Part shown: positions 1-12,417 of the stretch, one piece after another
How the letters are laid out: each line of letters starts with the position of its first letter
How positions within the stretch are numbered: position 1 is the stretch's first letter
Assembly (NCBI RefSeq): GCF_947507565.1
Contig: NC_089186.1
Coordinates: 868,001 to 932,000, forward strand
Reading direction: 5' to 3'
From: Oscarella lobularis
Lineage: Eukaryota > Porifera > Homoscleromorpha > Homosclerophorida > Oscarellidae
DNA length: 64,000 bases
Notes under the pieces: generated by a model
The model's input: the letters and a program-made list of their open reading frames with translations, nothing else
Database searches by the model: none
Told to the model about the DNA's origin: nothing
Made by a program: the position numbers and the translations under genes

Positions 1-830
1 CGGTCGGTTTAATTTTTGTATTTTTCCTGTAACAGTCCCACTAACTGTGATAGCCTACCTTCGCGCAAATTAGTTCTCGCCGAGTCTGTGCATACAAATT
101 GTTCCCGGTGACTGTTAGTTGGATTGTTAACCGACCGGTCACTTTAGGCAGTCAGCGGGATACAACACAGTCAACGGGAAGTCTTTTTATTCACAGTTAC
201 AGCCTACCTTCGCGGCAGACTGCATGCACATATTTGATTAAAAAATAGTTCTTGCTGAGTGTATTCCCAAGGCCGACGTCCCAGCCGCTGAACGTGTAGC
301 AAAAGAGAGAGATCTTTCTGAAACACACGGTGTACATGCACGCCTTTATGCAACCTGTTACCGCTAAAAGCGTAGCAAATCTGTTTCCCGCTTACTCTGC
401 AGCCGAATACCTGCATATTCGTTGATATTCGTGCAATTCTTATGATTCCCGCTGATTATGCAGAGTTGCCAACACATACCTAGTTCTTGCTTACTCTGTG
501 CATGCAAATTTTTCCCGGTGACTGCATGTGTTGAAAAGACTTCCCTTTGGCTTTGTTGTTTCCCGCTGACCGCCTAAAGTGTTCGGTGTCATTTGTATAC
601 ATGCATACACTGGTATACTTCTTCACTAACTGTTGTAGCCTACCTTCGCGGCCTCCGGCAGCTAGGCAGTAGTTGAAAAAAATTCTTTTCTGAAACAGAG
701 TGTGCACATGCACGCCTTTATGCAACCTGTTCCCGCTACTGCCAATTCAATAATAGTTCTGGTACTGCCTTTTCAAAAATAGTTCTCGTTGAATGTTCGT
801 AGGTACAGCTAACTGTCAAAATCCCACTGA
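1..830. repeat. diverged short repeats, no gene
   Basis: The block is built from degenerate copies of a few phrases. A motif reading agcctaccttcgcg occurs near 52, 202 and 640. A longer phrase of about 50 bp, ending in 'gcacgcctttatgcaacctgtt', occurs in similar form near 312-362 and 688-735. No splice-bounded coding segment or conserved domain is visible on either strand. From 830 to about 1000 I see nothing recognisable. It looks like an old decayed repeat family. Confidence 0.6.
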
Positions 831-1049
831 GTACTAATACAGTAGCTGCAGATTATCGGCGTAAAATCAATCATGCGGCACGATTACCAAAAGCCTTTGG
901 GCAATATTTTTACAATTTACGCGCCATGATTTCTCGCTATCAATTCAGGAAGATGGCACTGCGGTCAAATATTTCTTTCCCTTTCCTTGAAAATCAGTAG
1001 GTTTTGCGAGCGCATAGACGATTGAGGCGTTGGAATTTGCTATCTACTA

Positions 1050-1420
1050 AATGGTTTGTAGACGTCCCGTATGCGACGCAAAGGGTTCGGAGAGACCCTC
1101 GAAGGGGGCCCGCGTCGCGAAGACTTCGACAACGGGAGAGAACGCACCAAAAGACGCGCGAGGAGAGTCCGCGTCACGATTGCGGACGATTACGAAGCCG
1201 CGAGCGAGACGACGGGCGATGGCACGGGCGATCGAGACGCCGAAAGGAGCCCCGTCGTCGCCAAAAACCCGACCGCACGCTTAAAAAGACGCTCAAAAAA
1301 GGTCCGCGTCACGATTGCGGAGCCGCGCGCGAGACGACGGGCAATGGCACGGGCGATCGAGACGCCGAAAGGGGCCCCGTCGCGCCAAAACCCCCACCAC
1401 GGTATATAGAATCTTCGTCG
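1050..1420. repeat. GC-rich imperfect tandem duplication (~125-135 bp)
   Basis: The phrase starting gagacgacgggc at 1206 recurs at 1331, and the phrase starting gtccgcgtcacgattgcgg at 1167 recurs at 1302. This gives one imperfect tandem duplication with a small internal indel (10 bp). The open frames here are arginine-rich in several frames at once, which is what CpG-rich repeats produce. I do not regard them as genes. Confidence 0.7.
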
Positions 1421-1535
1421 AAGCACGGAGAGAGCGTCGGCAAAGCCGCGCGCCAAGCCGCCTCGGAGCGTATCGCGAAACAAATGGCGGCGGCCATGTT
1501 TTGTCCAAGATGGCGTCGCGCATTATAATGATAGA

Positions 1536-2870
1536 GATGGAACACCTGTCCCGGCCAAACGAAGAGAGATTGCGAAGCGGCTTTTTCACGAATACATACC
1601 TACATCATTCACAAACTAGCGTGTGCAATATCAGCTCTAGCGGCTCAGCGTTCGCGGAGTGAGGGGCGGGTAAAGCGGAAGTGGTACGCGTCACCCATGA
1701 TGGAACGCACGTACTGATGATAGAACAGCCGACCGTTCTCCGCGATGCCGGCACGTATCTAGACGTGCCATAGCTCGTTTGAAAGCCCTATAATCGGGCA
1801 ATAATACTATCAATCGCTGGTTTCAATCCGTTCATTCGTTTAGGCGCAATTCCGGTCTAGGTGAATGGCGTGGCGTATCAATTATGGAACACTTTTACGA
1901 CCTCTAAGCTTTCGAATATCATCGAAAACTGATTCTATACCTTCTACCGAGCATGTCAAATATGCAAAAAAGACAGAAATATTTAGAAGGCTAGAATCGC
2001 ACTCTAGGTGGGGTCTTTTGGTAGTTTGCATCATACCTAATTGGGAATTATGCAATTATGAAACGATATAAGGGAACTATTTAGGTGGAAAAACGATTAA
2101 CTGATTATCCCTCTGGCCTGTAGCAGTAGGTCGAACCACTTTTCGGTGAAAAAAAATTTTTTGAACTACTTTTTGGACTTATTTTCTAAGCTGTAACTAC
2201 CATGTATCTTGCCTGAAAGGGTCCTTTGTAGTGCACTAGTTATGTAAGTCGCCGTTGTAGAGGTCTCGAATTTGCTTTAACGTGTAGAAAATGACTTTTG
2301 TGTAGGCGTGGTCAAAAAATTGCGCTCCCACTTCGCGAGAACGACAAATTTGCCGGACCACTCTATATATGCTGGCTATACGGGCCTGTTTAATATTCCC
2401 TCCAGATTGAGATTTCAACTTTTCAATTTTTTTGTCTTTTTGCATGCTTGACATGCTCGGTAGAAGGTATACAATCAGCTTTCGATGATATTCGAAAGCT
2501 TAGAGGTAGTAAAAGTGTTCCATATTTGATACGCCACACCCTTCACTTAGACCGGAATTGCGCCTAAACGAATGAACGGATTGAAACCAGCGATTGATAG
2601 TATTATTGCCCGATGATAGAGCTTTCGAACGAGCTATAGCACGTCTAGATACGTGCCGGAATTGCGGAGAACGGTCGGCTGTTCTATCATCAGTACGTGC
2701 GTTCCATCATGCGTGACGCGTACCACTTCCGCTTTACCCGCCCCTCACTCCGCGAATGCTGAACCGCTAGAGCTGATATTGCACACGCTTGTTTGTGAAT
2801 GATGTAGGTATGTATTTGTAAAAAAGCCGCTTCGCTATCTCTCTTCGTTTGGCCGGGGAAGGCGTTCCAT
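1536..2870. mobile_element. foldback element with ~430-450 bp inverted arms
   Basis: The left arm (about 1536-1985) is the imperfect reverse complement of the right arm (about 2428-2870). For example, the left segment around 1680-1760, with gtggtacgcgtcac, is matched inverted around 2640-2735, and the left outer end (atggaac) matches the right outer end (gttccat). A central loop of roughly 440 bp shows no coding potential. Long inverted arms with no protein are typical of foldback-type or MITE-like non-autonomous DNA elements. I could not identify a convincing target-site duplication. Confidence 0.8.
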
Positions 2871-4280
2871 AGTACATGTCGTTCCATATTCGATACGGGA
2901 CTCTACACTTTTTGCGGCAGAAATAAGGCCTCTTCGTCGAGTCGCATGCCATCTGAAGCTTGGTGAACATGTCGCGTTTGCCCGAACAGCGAGTTCGTGG
3001 CTTTTTAGCTCACCGAACACGTTCCCGTCCCTTCATACAGCTTCGTAGGCGCGATTGGGTTGGATGAACGCAAGCCAACTATAGCCCAGATGCCGTCCGA
3101 AGCAGTAAGGACATAAAAAGAGGCTCGTAGACGAACGATAGCCTCGTCTCGAGCAGAGCGCGTACGAAAGTTATTTTGCTTCTCAAACAAGCAAGCCATA
3201 GAGTCCCGTATCAATAGTCGGACAACATCAAATCCCGGACAGCTTCCCGCGTTCCCTGCTTGACAATGCTACCATCATTCTCAACAAAATCAAGGCCATC
3301 TTTCCATGCTCGGCGACCCGCGCCTCGTCACTTCCCGCCAACACCGATATTCGGTGCTTTGGCAGTGACCTTCACTAACTGCATCTAACTTCGTCTCACA
3401 CATACCCCTTCCCTCTTTTACATTTTCGTTGGTCGTAATAGTCTGCCCTTACCCGTTCTGTCTAACCCACCCCTTCATTTATGTTTACCGATAATATACT
3501 AGCTTGACAGGGCCGACCGCGCGTCAGTTATTTTCAAAGCTTAGGTGATTAGCATCTCTGGCACACAGCAGTTGCGGAGCCATCGTGTCGCACATAGGAG
3601 CAAGAGGCGTTTGTTTGTTTTTTTTCGGGTAATCTAATCTCGGACGGACATCATCATATCCCGGACAACGCGATTTTCTGGTCAACCGTACACTTTGAGA
3701 ACAAAAGCCGCATATCGATCGAAAGCTCTATCTTTCCTCTATGTGATGCCGTTTAGAGTATGCCGATCGGACAAGCGGTCGCCGAGAAAATCGAGTTTGA
3801 AAAAGGCACTTCTGTATCAAAAGTCGGACACCCCATTTTCTTCTAAAGTGGATTCTCTTCAAAGAGCGCATGTAAGCCGAACACGTTGAGAAAACCAACG
3901 TCTAGAGTAAGATGAAACAAGCAAAAGTATCCACATTAGAGTAGTTTTTGTGCAAAAATTGAGCAAAAGTACTCGCATTCTACTAACCAACTTAGTTTCT
4001 TCCATCGCGAGTCACCAATCCGAGCTCTGTGGGTGTTCCTAACAAGATTTTCTGCTTGCTTGTGCCCTTTTCAGCGGTTTTTTTCAATTTTCAATTTTAA
4101 TTTTTGAAAATGAGAAAACCTGCTAAAATGTGTGTAAGCAACCAGAATTCCCTGTTAAAAACTGCGAAGAGCCCTAATCGATGCTACGCGATCTACGATA
4201 GTGGGTTAGAAGCTCAATAACGACGGTTGCAAGTACGATTTCTATGAAAAAGTCTATAATTTTAGCCACTTTTGCTTGTT
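2871..4280. other. no gene recognised
   Basis: No domain, splice-bounded exon chain or long codon-biased frame is visible. The phrase 'cggacaacatcaaatcccggacag' near 3219 and a similar phrase near 3649 are weak internal repeats, suggesting decayed mobile DNA. Confidence 0.5.
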
Positions 4281-7200
4281 TTATTTTAATTTGGCATCTC
4301 TTTATAAAGGATGGCTACGCAAAACTGGGAGCCACAGTGGAGCAAACCGCCAAGAGGAACGGTTTGGCTTGAGAGCATATTAGGGAAAGGCAGTGCAAGA
4401 GTATCTAGACGCTTATGTCTAAGGAGAAACGAAGCGTCTTTTCATGCCCTACATTAGATGTTCCTCTCCAGTCCTTCCGTTCCACTTGACGGCTTGCTTC
4501 ACGTTGGCTTCCATTTTACGCGAAGCCCATCCTTTATAACGAGAAATCTCCGGTTTGTGGGAGACTTTCACGTTGACTCCAAGTTTTGCGTGAAGTTACT
4601 GAATGTCTGAAAGCTAATGTCCAAGAAGGAACGAGTGTCATGGTGAGTGGGATTAGCAGAACCTGGAATCTTGTCCAATAGCGTCAATTCAGTTGGTATG
4701 GCGAAACTTCTTGAGACGCAACTTGAAGGGCATATCAACAACAACGAACAATATCTGGACGTTCAGCAAGCTCGTTGCAAGAATATCTGGACGCTTGGCC
4801 AATAGCGTCAGGTCAGTTGGAATAGCTCAACTTCTTTAGACGCACCTTGAAGAGCATATCATGGGAAAATCGCTGCAAAAATATCTGGACGTTCATGTCC
4901 AAAAGAGTCATGAAAGTGGGGATAGTGAAACGACTGGATATTATGACAGCGGCTCCTCGTGTTGTTTTTCAGTTTCTTCTCGTTATAAAAGATGGTAACG
5001 CATAACTGGGATCCACCTAAAAGAAGGCCGCAAAGGTTATCTGGACGCTGATGTCACAAGAGGAACAAAGCGTCATGTCAGTTGGAATAGCGAAACTTTG
5101 GGATATTATCACATTGTCTCCTTGTGTAGGGCATATCAAGGGACAATCGCGGCAAGAATTTCTGGACGTTCAGCGAGCTCGTTGCAAGAATATCTGGACG
5201 CTTGTCCAATAGCGGTCAAGTCAGTTGGAATAGAGAAACTTTTTGAGACGCAACTTGACTGCAAGAATGTCTAGACGCTGATGTCCAAAAGCGTCATGTC
5301 TGTGGGAATTACAAAACGTCTGGAGATTATGACAGCTCCTCGTGTTGTTTTTCAGTTAATTCTCGTTATAAAAAATGGTAACGCATAACTGGGAGCCACC
5401 GTGAAGCAAGCCGCCAAGAAAATCTTGACGCTGATGTCCAAAAAAGATCAACAAAGCGTCATGTCAGTTGGAGTAGCGATACTTCGGGAGATTGTCAGAA
5501 TTGTTCCTTGTGTTATCCTTCAGATACTTAACGCAAAACTGGGAGTTACCGTAAAAGTCTCCTACAAACCGGAGATTTCTCGTTATAAAACAGGGAGCCA
5601 CCTTGGAGCTAGCCGCCATATGTAACGGATGGACCGGAGAGGAACATCTGACGCAACATGAAGGGCATATCAAGGGAAAATCGTTCCAAGAAGCTTGTCC
5701 AATAGCGTCAAGTCAGTTAGAATAACGAAACTTCTTAAGACGCAACTTGAAGGGCATATGAAGGGAAAATCGCTGCAAGAATATCTGGACGTTCAGGAAG
5801 CTTGTTGCAAGAAAAACTGGACGCTTGTCCAATAGCGTCAAATTAGTTGGAAAAGCGAAACTTCTTTAGACGCAACATGAAGGGCATATCAAGGGAATAT
5901 CGCTGATATAATATCGGGACGCTGATGTCCAGAAGCGTCATGTCAGTGGGAATAGCGAAACGTCTGGAGATTATGACAGCGACTCCTCGTGTTGTTTTTC
6001 AGTTAATTCTCGTTATAAAAAATGGTAACGCATAACTGGTAGCCACCGTGAAGCAAGGCGCCAAGAATATCTGGACGCTGATGTCCAAAGCGTCATGTCA
6101 GTTGGAATAGCGATACTTCGGGATATTATCACAATGGCTCCTTGTGTTATCCTTCAGTTACTTAACGCAAACTTTGGAGTCACCGTAAAAGTCTCCGGAG
6201 ATTTCTCGTTATAAAGGATGGCTACGCAATATTGGCAGCCATCGTGGTGAAACTCGTCAAGTGAAACGGAAGGACTGAAGAGAATTTAAACATCTGAGGG
6301 CATACATGTATATGGACGCTAATGTCCAAGGAGGAACAAAGCGTCTTTTCATGCCCTTCATCAGATGTTCCTCTCCAGTCCTTTCGTTCCACTTGGCGGC
6401 TTGCCCCACGGTGGCTTCCATTTTTCGCGCAGCAATCCTTTATAACGAGAATTCTCCGGTTTGTGGGAGACTTTCACGTTGACTCCAAGTTATGCGTTAA
6501 GTAAATGAATGGCTGGACGCTGATGTCAAAGGATGAACGAAGCGTCATGTCAGTAGGATTAGCAGAACTCTCTCCTAAAAACCGGAGATTTTCCTTTATA
6601 AAGGATGGCAACTAGGAGCCACAGTGGAGCAAACCGCCAAGTGGAAGGGTTTGGCTTGAGAGCATATTAGGAAAAGGCGCTGCAAGAGTATCTAGACGCT
6701 GATGTCTAAGGGTAAACGAAACGACTTCTCAGTGGGAATAGCGAAACTTAAGATTATCACAGTGGCTTCGGGTGTTATTCTTCAGTTTATTCACGCAAAA
6801 TTGTGGTCACCGTGAAAGTCTCCTACAACCGCAAATTTCTCGTTATAAAGGATAGATACGCAAAACTGGGAGCAACCGTGGAGCAAGCCGCCATATGGAA
6901 CGGATGGACTGGAGAGGAACATCTGACGCAACATGAAGGGCATATCAAGAGAAAATCGTAGCAAGAAACTTGTCCAATAGCGTCAAATCAATTGCAATAG
7001 CGAAACTTCTTGAGACGCAACTTGACAGACGTATCAAGGGAAAATCGCTGCAAGAATATCTGGACGTTCAGGAAGCTCTTTCCAAGATTATCTGGACGCT
7101 TGTCCAATAGCGGTCAAGTAAGTTGGAATAGCAAAATTTCTTGAGACGCAACTTGACCGCAAGAATATCTGGGCGCTGATGTCCAAAGAGGAACAAAGCG

Positions 7201-9880
7201 TCATGTCAGTTGGAATAGCGATACTTCGGGAGATTATCACAATGGCTCCTTGTCTAATCCTTCAGTTACTTTACGCAAAACTTGTTTTTTCACGGAAAAC
7301 TTCGGATCACAGTGACATTTCCTACAAACCAGAGATTTCTCTTTATAAAGGACGGCTATGAAACACTGGAGCCACCGTGGAGCATATGGAACGGATGGAC
7401 TATAGAGGAACATCTGACGCAACATGAAGGGCATATCAAGGGAAAATCGTCGCAAGAATATCTGGAATCTTGTCAAGTAGCGTCAATTCAGTTGGTATGG
7501 CAAAACTTCTTGAGACGCATCTTGAAGGGCATATCAATGGGAAATCGCAACAAACAATATCTGAACGTTCAGCAAGCTCGGTGCAAGAATATGTGGACGC
7601 TTGTACAATAGCGTCAAGTCAGTTGGAATAGAGAAACTTCTTTAGACGCAACTTGAAGAGCATATCAAAGGAAAATCGCTGCAAGAATAACTGGACGTTC
7701 ATGTCCAAAAGCGTCATGAAAGTGGGGATAGTGAAACGACTGGATATTATGACAGCGGCTCATCGTGTCGTTTTTCAGTTACTTCTCGTTATAAAAGATG
7801 CATGGTAGCCACCGTGGAGCAAGCCGCCAAGTGAAACGGAAGGACGTGAGAGGAACATCTGATGAAGGGCATGAAAAGACGCTTCGTTCCTCCTTGGACA
7901 TAGGCGTCCATATATTCTTGCAGCGCCATTCTCTTGTTATGCCCTTCACGTTGAATTAGATGTTTCTCTTCAGTCCATCACTAAACGGGTTGCATCACGA
8001 TAGCTGCCAGTATTGCGTAGCCATCCCTTAAAACGAGAAATCTCCGGTTTGTAGGAGAATTTTACAGTGACTCCAAGTTTTGCGTTAAGTAACTGAAGGA
8101 TAGCACAAGGAGCCATTGTGATAATCTCCACTGACATGACGCTTTGTTCATCTTTGGATATCAGCGTCAGGATATTCTTGGCGGCTTGCTTCACGGTGGC
8201 TCCCAGTTATGCGTTACCATTTTTTATAACGATAAGTAACTGAAAAACAACACGAAGGGCTGTCATAAGACGTTTCGGTATTCCCACTGTCATGACGCTT
8301 TTGGACATCAGCGTCCAGATATTCTTGCAGCGATTTTCCCTTGATATGCCCTTCAAGTTGCGTCTAAAGAAGTTTCGCTATTCCAACTGACTTGACGCTA
8401 TTGGTCAAGGGTCCAGATATTCTTGCAAAGAGCTCGCTGAACGTCCAGATATTCTTGCAGCGATTTTCCCTTCATATGCCCTTCAAGTTGCGTCTCAAGA
8501 AGTTTCGCTATTCCAACTGACTTGACGCTATTGGACAAGATTCCAGACATTCTTGACACGATTTTCTCTTGATATGCCCATCATGTTGCGTCAGCTGTTC
8601 CTCTCCAGTCTATCCGTTCCATATGCTCCTCTGTGGCTCCAAGTTTTGCGTAGCCATCCTTTATAACGAGAAATCTCCGGTTTGTAGGAGACTTTCACGG
8701 TGACCCCAAGTTTTGCCTGAAGTAAGTGAAGAATAACTCCCGAAGCCACTGTGATTACCTTAAGTTTCGCTATTTCCACTGATATGACGCTTCGCTTCGC
8801 CTTGGACATCATCGTATAGATACTCTTTAGGCGCCTTTCCCTAATATGTTCCACTTGGCGGCTTGCTCCACTGTGGCTCCCAGTTTCGCGTAGCCTTCCT
8901 ATATAAAGAGAAATCTCCGGTTTGTAGGAGAGAGTTCTCCTAATCCTACTGACATGACGCTTCGTTCCTCCTTGGACATCAGCGTCCAGAATTTAAGTTA
9001 CTTCACGCAAAACTTGGAGTCAACGTGAAAGTCTCCCACAAACCGGAGATTTCACGTTATAAAGGATTGCTGCGCGAAAAATGGAAGCCACCGTGGAGCA
9101 AGCCGCCAAGTGGAACGGAAGGACTGGAGAGGAACATCCGATGAAGGGCATTAAAAGATGCTTCGTTCTTCCTTGGACATATATATTCTTGCAGCGCCAT
9201 TCTCTTGATATGCCCTTAAAGTTGAATCAGATGTTTCTCATCATTCCATCCGCTCCACTTGACGGGTTTCACCACGATTGCTGCCAGTTTTGCGTAGCCA
9301 TTCTTTAGAACAAGAAATCTCCGGTTTGTAGGAGACTTTTACGGTGACCCAAGTTTCCGTGAAGTAACTGAAGAATAACACCCGAAGCCACTTTGATAAG
9401 CTTAAGTTTCTCTATTCCCACTGAGATGACGCTTCGTTTCTCCTTAGACATCAGCGTCTAGATGCTCTTGCAGCGACTTTCCCTAATATGCTCTCAAGCC
9501 GAACCGTTCCACTTGGCGGCTTGCTCCACTGTGGCTCCCAGTTTTGCGTAGCCATCCTTTATAAAGAGCAATCTCCGGTTTGTAAGAGAGAGTTCTGCTA
9601 ATCCTACTGACATGATGCTTCGTTCCTCCTTGGACATCAGCGGAGTCAACGTGAAAGTCTCCGGAGATTTCTCGTTATAAGGATTGCAAAAAACGGAAGC
9701 CAGCGTGGAGCAAGCCGCCAAGAGGAACGGAATAACTGGAGAGGAACATCTTATGAATAGCATGAAAAGACGCTTCTTTCCTCCTTGGACATCAGCGTCC
9801 ATATATTCTGGCAGCGCCATTCTCTGGATATGCCCTTGAAGTTGAATCAGATTTCTCTTCAGTCCATGGAGCAATGTCTT
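4281..9880. repeat. modular satellite array with an orientation switch
   Basis: About 5.6 kb is made of shuffled copies of a few modules: one ending in aatatctggacgctgatgtcc, one with 'agcgtcatgtcagttggaatagcg', one with 'cctacaaaccggagatttctcg', and one with 'gggagccaccgtggagcaagccgcc'. Most copies run in the plus direction up to about 7860 and mostly inverted from about 7870 to 9870. Short inverted patches lie at about 4430-4600 and 6340-6500, and direct patches at about 9000-9150 and 9640-9760. Many modules carry GACGCT and AGCGTC as a short inverted pair, so single strands could form small hairpins. Open frames inside are short and not conserved between copies. The array stops just before the splice acceptor of a TRPC-like exon, so it lies in that gene's intron or has replaced its 5' half. 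Confidence 0.8.
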
Positions 9881-9901
9881 CGACATTTTTTTCCTTTTCA
9901 G

Positions 9902-11422
9902 TTTTATCACCTACTACGTTCTTCTATTCGTCGGCTACTATGCCATCGATGATGGTTTCGAAGTGATTCGCGCATCGTTTCACGTCCTCGGCTTCGCCTC
10001 TCTAATCAGCATCGAACGATTTTTGTCCGATCTGCAAGCTCACTCTGTCCTTGGACCCATACAGCTGTCCTTTGTCGGAATTTTCTACGACGTCGTGCTC
10101 TTTCTCATTGTATTGGGTACGTTCTTGATTGGCTTTGCCGTCTGCATAACGAGCGTCTATTCGGTTCCTGTGAGAAATCTGGGAGCGTCGCCAAACGCGA
10201 CCCTTCACGAAGAAGTGTCAGGGTGAGTATCAAAAAGTTAGTTTCCTTGAATGCGCACTGTGGACATGTAACTATAGTGAATTTATGCACATTTATAGAT
10301 CCTTTTCCCTCCCTTATTGTCGATTTCGGGTTTAGAATGTGGTCTTCTATAAAGACCCTGTTTTGGGCTCTCTTTGGAGAATTTGACGTGTCGAGCTTTG
10401 AAGCCGAGCCACCTGAGGAAGCCGTCGGTATAACCATTCTTGCTCTATGGTTGGTGCTTGCCGTCATTGTCCTGCTCAACATGTTGATCGCTTTGATAAG
10501 CAACTCGTTTCAGAGGGTTCAGGTATATTGGAATGACATTAATTAAAATATCTCAGTCGTCGCTTTCTTGGGATAATGCTGATATTGAGTCGAAATTCGC
10601 TCGTGCCGTCATCATTTGCGACATCTGGAAATCTCCACCAGTTCCTATTCCAATCAATATTTTTCATTTCGTGGCAATGTTTGCCTCAAACGTGTGCGGC
10701 ACACTTTGTAAAGTAATTGGTAGATATAGATGAATTCCCGTTCACATTAGTGGTAGCAACTAAAGACGCGGTTTAAGTGTGAACGGACTTTTTGTACGTA
10801 TTTCATGTCAGTCTTTCCTTTAGAGATCTCCTGACGTTAAGAAATGTGCGTTCGATACCGCTAATCACGAAAGCATTCGAGAGAAGTTTCGAGAGAAAAT
10901 CGAGGAAGCCGAAGACGACGGAATTCGAAGAAAAGATCTTAATCAACTGAGGAAGCACTTGGTGAAACAAATTACGACGCTAAAAGTAATTATATTCTTG
11001 CACTATAGTAAAGATTTCAGTGTATAATTCCTTTGTGTTTGTGCAATTTTGCTGTCTAGGCTGTAGCATTGGGATCAAATCCCAATTCAGATCCTGAGAA
11101 GGATTCTGACGTCGACGAGGACGGCTCTTCTCAGTCACTAGTTACTCCGGTGAAGCCAGATGATAAAGTTCACGAGGAAAAGATATTTCGAAGTAGGCTG
11201 AAGTCTCAAAGCCGTGCTAGCGAGGCGGATACCGCTCGAGAATTTTTCGAGGGATTGCGGAAACTCCAGGAAAGCTTTCAGGAGAGCTTTCAAAAGCATC
11301 AGTCGGAGATTCCAGAAAGCCTTCGAAATCTTCAGTCGGAGTTTCACGAAAGCATTCGAAGTCTTCAGTCGGAGTTTCTCGAACGGCAAGCCAAGGTCGC
11401 AGGTTCAACTTCTTACATTTGA
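9902..11422 (+). CDS. TRPC-like cation channel, 3' part (S3 to C-terminal tail)
   Basis: Five exons join in phase: 9902-10222, 10336-10522, 10557-10712, 10824-10985 and 11060-11422. The first encodes the segment before S5 and S5 itself, with the TRPC-type stretch LGPIQLSFVGI. The second gives the pore region (TLFWALFGEFD) and S6 with LLNMLIALISNSFQ, a TRPC hallmark. The third holds the post-S6 TRP-domain region (DIESKFARA). The tail is charged and ends in imperfect repeats around LQSEF, likely a coiled coil. This would be a plasma-membrane cation channel. The ankyrin, S1 and S2 exons are not visible; a repeat array lies directly upstream, so the gene is either interrupted by a giant intron or 5'-truncated. 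One intron is only 34 nt. The last exon may instead end near 11402 and splice on. Confidence 0.78.
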
Positions 11423-12400
11423 AATAAGGGTTGTGTCTTCTTATTCATACCCCAACATGTGTCTTCGGCGTTTCCTTCCAGTTTGCGCAGCTGTTATCCC
11501 TTTAATTGGCAAATGTAATGTCAATGTCACAAACGGCAACACAGAAGCACGGATATCTTGTGAGGTTATTAAAAAAGTTCAGTGTCTATCTATGCTTAGT
11601 AAATTTCCCTTCACCGTATTTCCCACCGCAGCATTTTCGTGCATGGATGTAACGAATTGCTTTGTATATACTCTTGTTCGCCCACTCGTTTTCCTCGGAA
11701 ATTAATTAATTAATATCTCTGTATTACCCCACTAGTATACTCATTTAGTCCAGGAAGTGAGACAGACAGCTGCGGCGAAGGACAAGTCTTCAGTGCGTCT
11801 TCTACTCATCTTTGTTGAATTTTCTGACGGTTGGCTGTCAACATGCTCGTTCTAAGAAGACCGCCCACCAGGTCACGCGCGTAGGGCCTGAGGTTACCTA
11901 CCCCTTTGGTCCTCCGTTGATTGCGAAAGGAGCGCGCAGGACGAAGCGTTGGCGCGATCGAATGCATTTCAGAATGCATTTGAGAAGAGACTAGAGTCCA
12001 ATAGGTAAGCTCCGATCGAACGGGACCTCTCAAAAGAAAAGCGTTTTCCTTTTTTGCCTTGCTCTCGACGGCTTCTTTGCTAGTCATAGCGTACGCGCTT
12101 TGGCAAGAACGCGTCTATCGAGCGCTTCTCATTCTTCGTCCGGGATGAAGTCGAGCTCGAGCGTCTTTTGACCACACCCACCTTCCCTCACTTCCTTTGT
12201 TACGCCTATCTAAGCTTCCATACTATCTCGGTAAAGTCGTCGCAGGCGGGAAGCGCCCATGCACCAACACTTAGCTAAGCTTACTACAAATCAGAACGCG
12301 CTGTCGGTTCGTAATCATTATTTACGACGTGTACTATATGTGAATAATAGGTAAATTGCTTTTTCTCACGTAACTAACAGCACTCTACCAGAGCTATGTA
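11423..12400. other. no gene recognised
   Basis: This is the flank between the channel gene and the small minus-strand gene. A possible extra terminal exon of the channel lies near 11753-11817, after an acceptor at tccag; its frame would add about 20 residues. Otherwise I see no domain and no convincing promoter element. Confidence 0.4.
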
Positions 12401-12417
12401 TACTCTGCAATCCGTGC

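Noticed and set aside
1004-1662. Several overlapping arginine-rich open frames
   Set aside because: CpG-rich tandem repeat opens several frames on both strands; no splice, domain or codon support.
4281-9910. Open frames of 60-138 codons inside the satellite array
   Set aside because: They are not conserved between repeat copies, are broken by indels, and recur on both strands.
10215-10345. Apparent phase mismatch between the S5 and pore exons of the TRPC-like gene
   Set aside because: Using the acceptor after the pyrimidine-rich tract (tttag at 10331-10335) gives a phase-2 junction that keeps the frame; the earlier AG at 10298 is not needed.
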